DNA of 5,732 nucleotides from Spirochaetes bacterium GWF1_49_6 (lineage in GTDB: Bacteria > Spirochaetota > Brevinematia > Brevinematales > GWF1-51-8). Shown in pieces: positions 5,393 through 5,732 of the stretch. The stretch lies in contig MIBD01000136.1 in NCBI GenBank assembly GCA_001829395.1, positions 1 through 5,732 on the forward strand, written 5' to 3'. Position 1 is the first letter of the stretch, and each line of letters begins with the position of its first letter. Below the pieces are notes generated by a model. The model had not been told where the DNA came from. It made no database searches and saw only the letters and a program-made list of their open reading frames with translations. The translations under genes were made by a program, and so were the position numbers.

Positions 5393-5648
5393 ATGTTTAG
5401 AATCGATGTTGTCCGCTCAGCCGTCAAGGAACTGGAAAAGCTCGAAAGTAATATATTCGAAAAAGTAGCTTTATCTATCGACCGTCTTTCTGAAAATCCG
5501 AGACCCGGCGGAGTAAAAAAAACTGAAAGGGTTTGAAAACTACTACCGGATTAGAGTGGGGGATTACAGAGTGGTTTATTCGATAGACGATCAAGATAAA
5601 CGGATTCTGATTACGAGAGTTCGGCATAGAAAAGACGCCTATCAATAA
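5393..5648 (+). pseudogene. RelE/ParE-family toxin gene with a one-base frameshift
   Basis: From ATG 5393 the frame gives 47 residues (MFRIDVVRSAVKELEKLES onward, to NPRPGGVKK and four shifted residues) and stops at TGA 5534-5536. Reading the A8 tract at 5515-5522 as seven As joins it to the frame that starts at CTG 5523 and ends at TAA 5646-5648, giving a standard 84-residue toxin. The restored C-terminal half holds the family hallmarks YYRIRVGDYRVVYSI and RVRHRKDAY, with R59, R79 and Y83 (repaired numbering) likely matching the catalytic Arg/Arg/Tyr of RelE, an mRNA-cleaving ribosome-dependent nuclease. The 47-residue product lacks all of these and should be inactive. There is no clear Shine-Dalgarno, so translation probably depends on coupling to the antitoxin. 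Possible causes are a true mutation, slippage at A8, or a sequencing error. Confidence 0.8.
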
Positions 5649-5655
5649 ATCTTTC

Positions 5656-5669
5656 CTTTGCGGTTAAGT
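5656..5669. repeat. fragment of a CTTTGCGGTTAAG-type dispersed repeat
   Basis: The 14 bases CCTTTGCGGTTAAG just after the toxin stop match a wording I know as a common intergenic repeat in many bacterial genomes. Only one copy is present here, so the assignment rests on recall rather than on repetition inside the window. Confidence 0.3.
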
Positions 5670-5680
5670 CTTTTTTACAC

Positions 5681-5702
5681 CCTTCGGCCGGCTCAGGATG
5701 AC
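5681..5702. repeat. second copy of the CCTTCG...GCTCAGGATGAC element
   Basis: CCTTCGGCCGGCTCAGGATGAC shares CCTTCG and CTCAGGATGAC with the element at 265-342 (once the latter's insert is removed) and the CTTCGGC/GCTCAG core with the hairpin at 1636-1659. A run of five Ts follows at 5706-5710, so on the plus strand it might end transcription of the toxin-antitoxin operon, although its stem is weak. The remaining bases to the window end (5711-5732) show nothing I can call. Confidence 0.5.
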
Positions 5703-5732
5703 ATCTTTTTCCTAACACGCTGTTTTAGAATC

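Noticed and set aside
5516..5526. Programmed -1 frameshift at the A-rich tract of the toxin gene
   Set aside because: A -1 shift leads straight into TGA at 5524-5526; only a +1 shift or loss of one A recovers the toxin frame.

Overview
The window looks like chromosomal DNA from an uncultured diderm bacterium. The large metallo-hydrolase/cyclic-nucleotide-binding protein and the lipoprotein with a relaxed lipobox make a spirochaete-like organism my first guess. This is inference, since no rRNA or other phylogenetic marker is present. Gene bodies are moderately to highly G+C-rich (42 of 60 bases at 541-600), whereas the first 180 bases are only about 29% G+C (52 of 180) and look like a different compositional domain.

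Layout, left to right. (1) Positions 1-24 hold the first eight codons of a minus-strand gene that runs off the window, with a clear Shine-Dalgarno. The AT-rich stretch behind it contains what may be the tail of a lost plus-strand gene. (2) Positions 181-417 are a gene-poor cluster of three unrelated dispersed-type repeats: an ATCCGTG-type array, a hairpin element interrupted by a second hairpin, and an array of eight ACTT-headed heptads. (3) Minus-strand gene 395-1618 encodes a secreted lipoprotein of the endonuclease/exonuclease/phosphatase superfamily; its stop codon lies inside the heptad array. (4) Minus-strand gene 1768-2316 encodes a GNAT acetyltransferase closely resembling the chromosomal aminoglycoside 6'-N-acetyltransferase AAC(6')-Ii. 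(5) Plus-strand gene 2528-5113 encodes an 861-residue protein: an uncharacterised N-terminal region, a metallo-beta-lactamase-fold hydrolase and two C-terminal cyclic-nucleotide-binding domains, the second lacking the phosphate-binding arginine. (6) Positions 5158-5648 hold a RelE-type toxin-antitoxin locus with a well-formed promoter, an inverted repeat that may be its operator, an intact small antitoxin, and a toxin gene broken by one extra A in an A8 tract. (7) The right edge carries two more dispersed-repeat fragments, one related to the hairpin at 265-342.

The genes do not form one operon. The lipoprotein and acetyltransferase genes share a strand, but each has its own -35/-10 pair with a GATAAT -10 box. 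The metallo-hydrolase gene diverges from the acetyltransferase gene across a 211-base spacer. The toxin-antitoxin pair has its own promoter. The most interesting single object is the predicted cyclic-nucleotide-gated metallo-hydrolase. The most testable anomaly is the A8 frameshift in the toxin.
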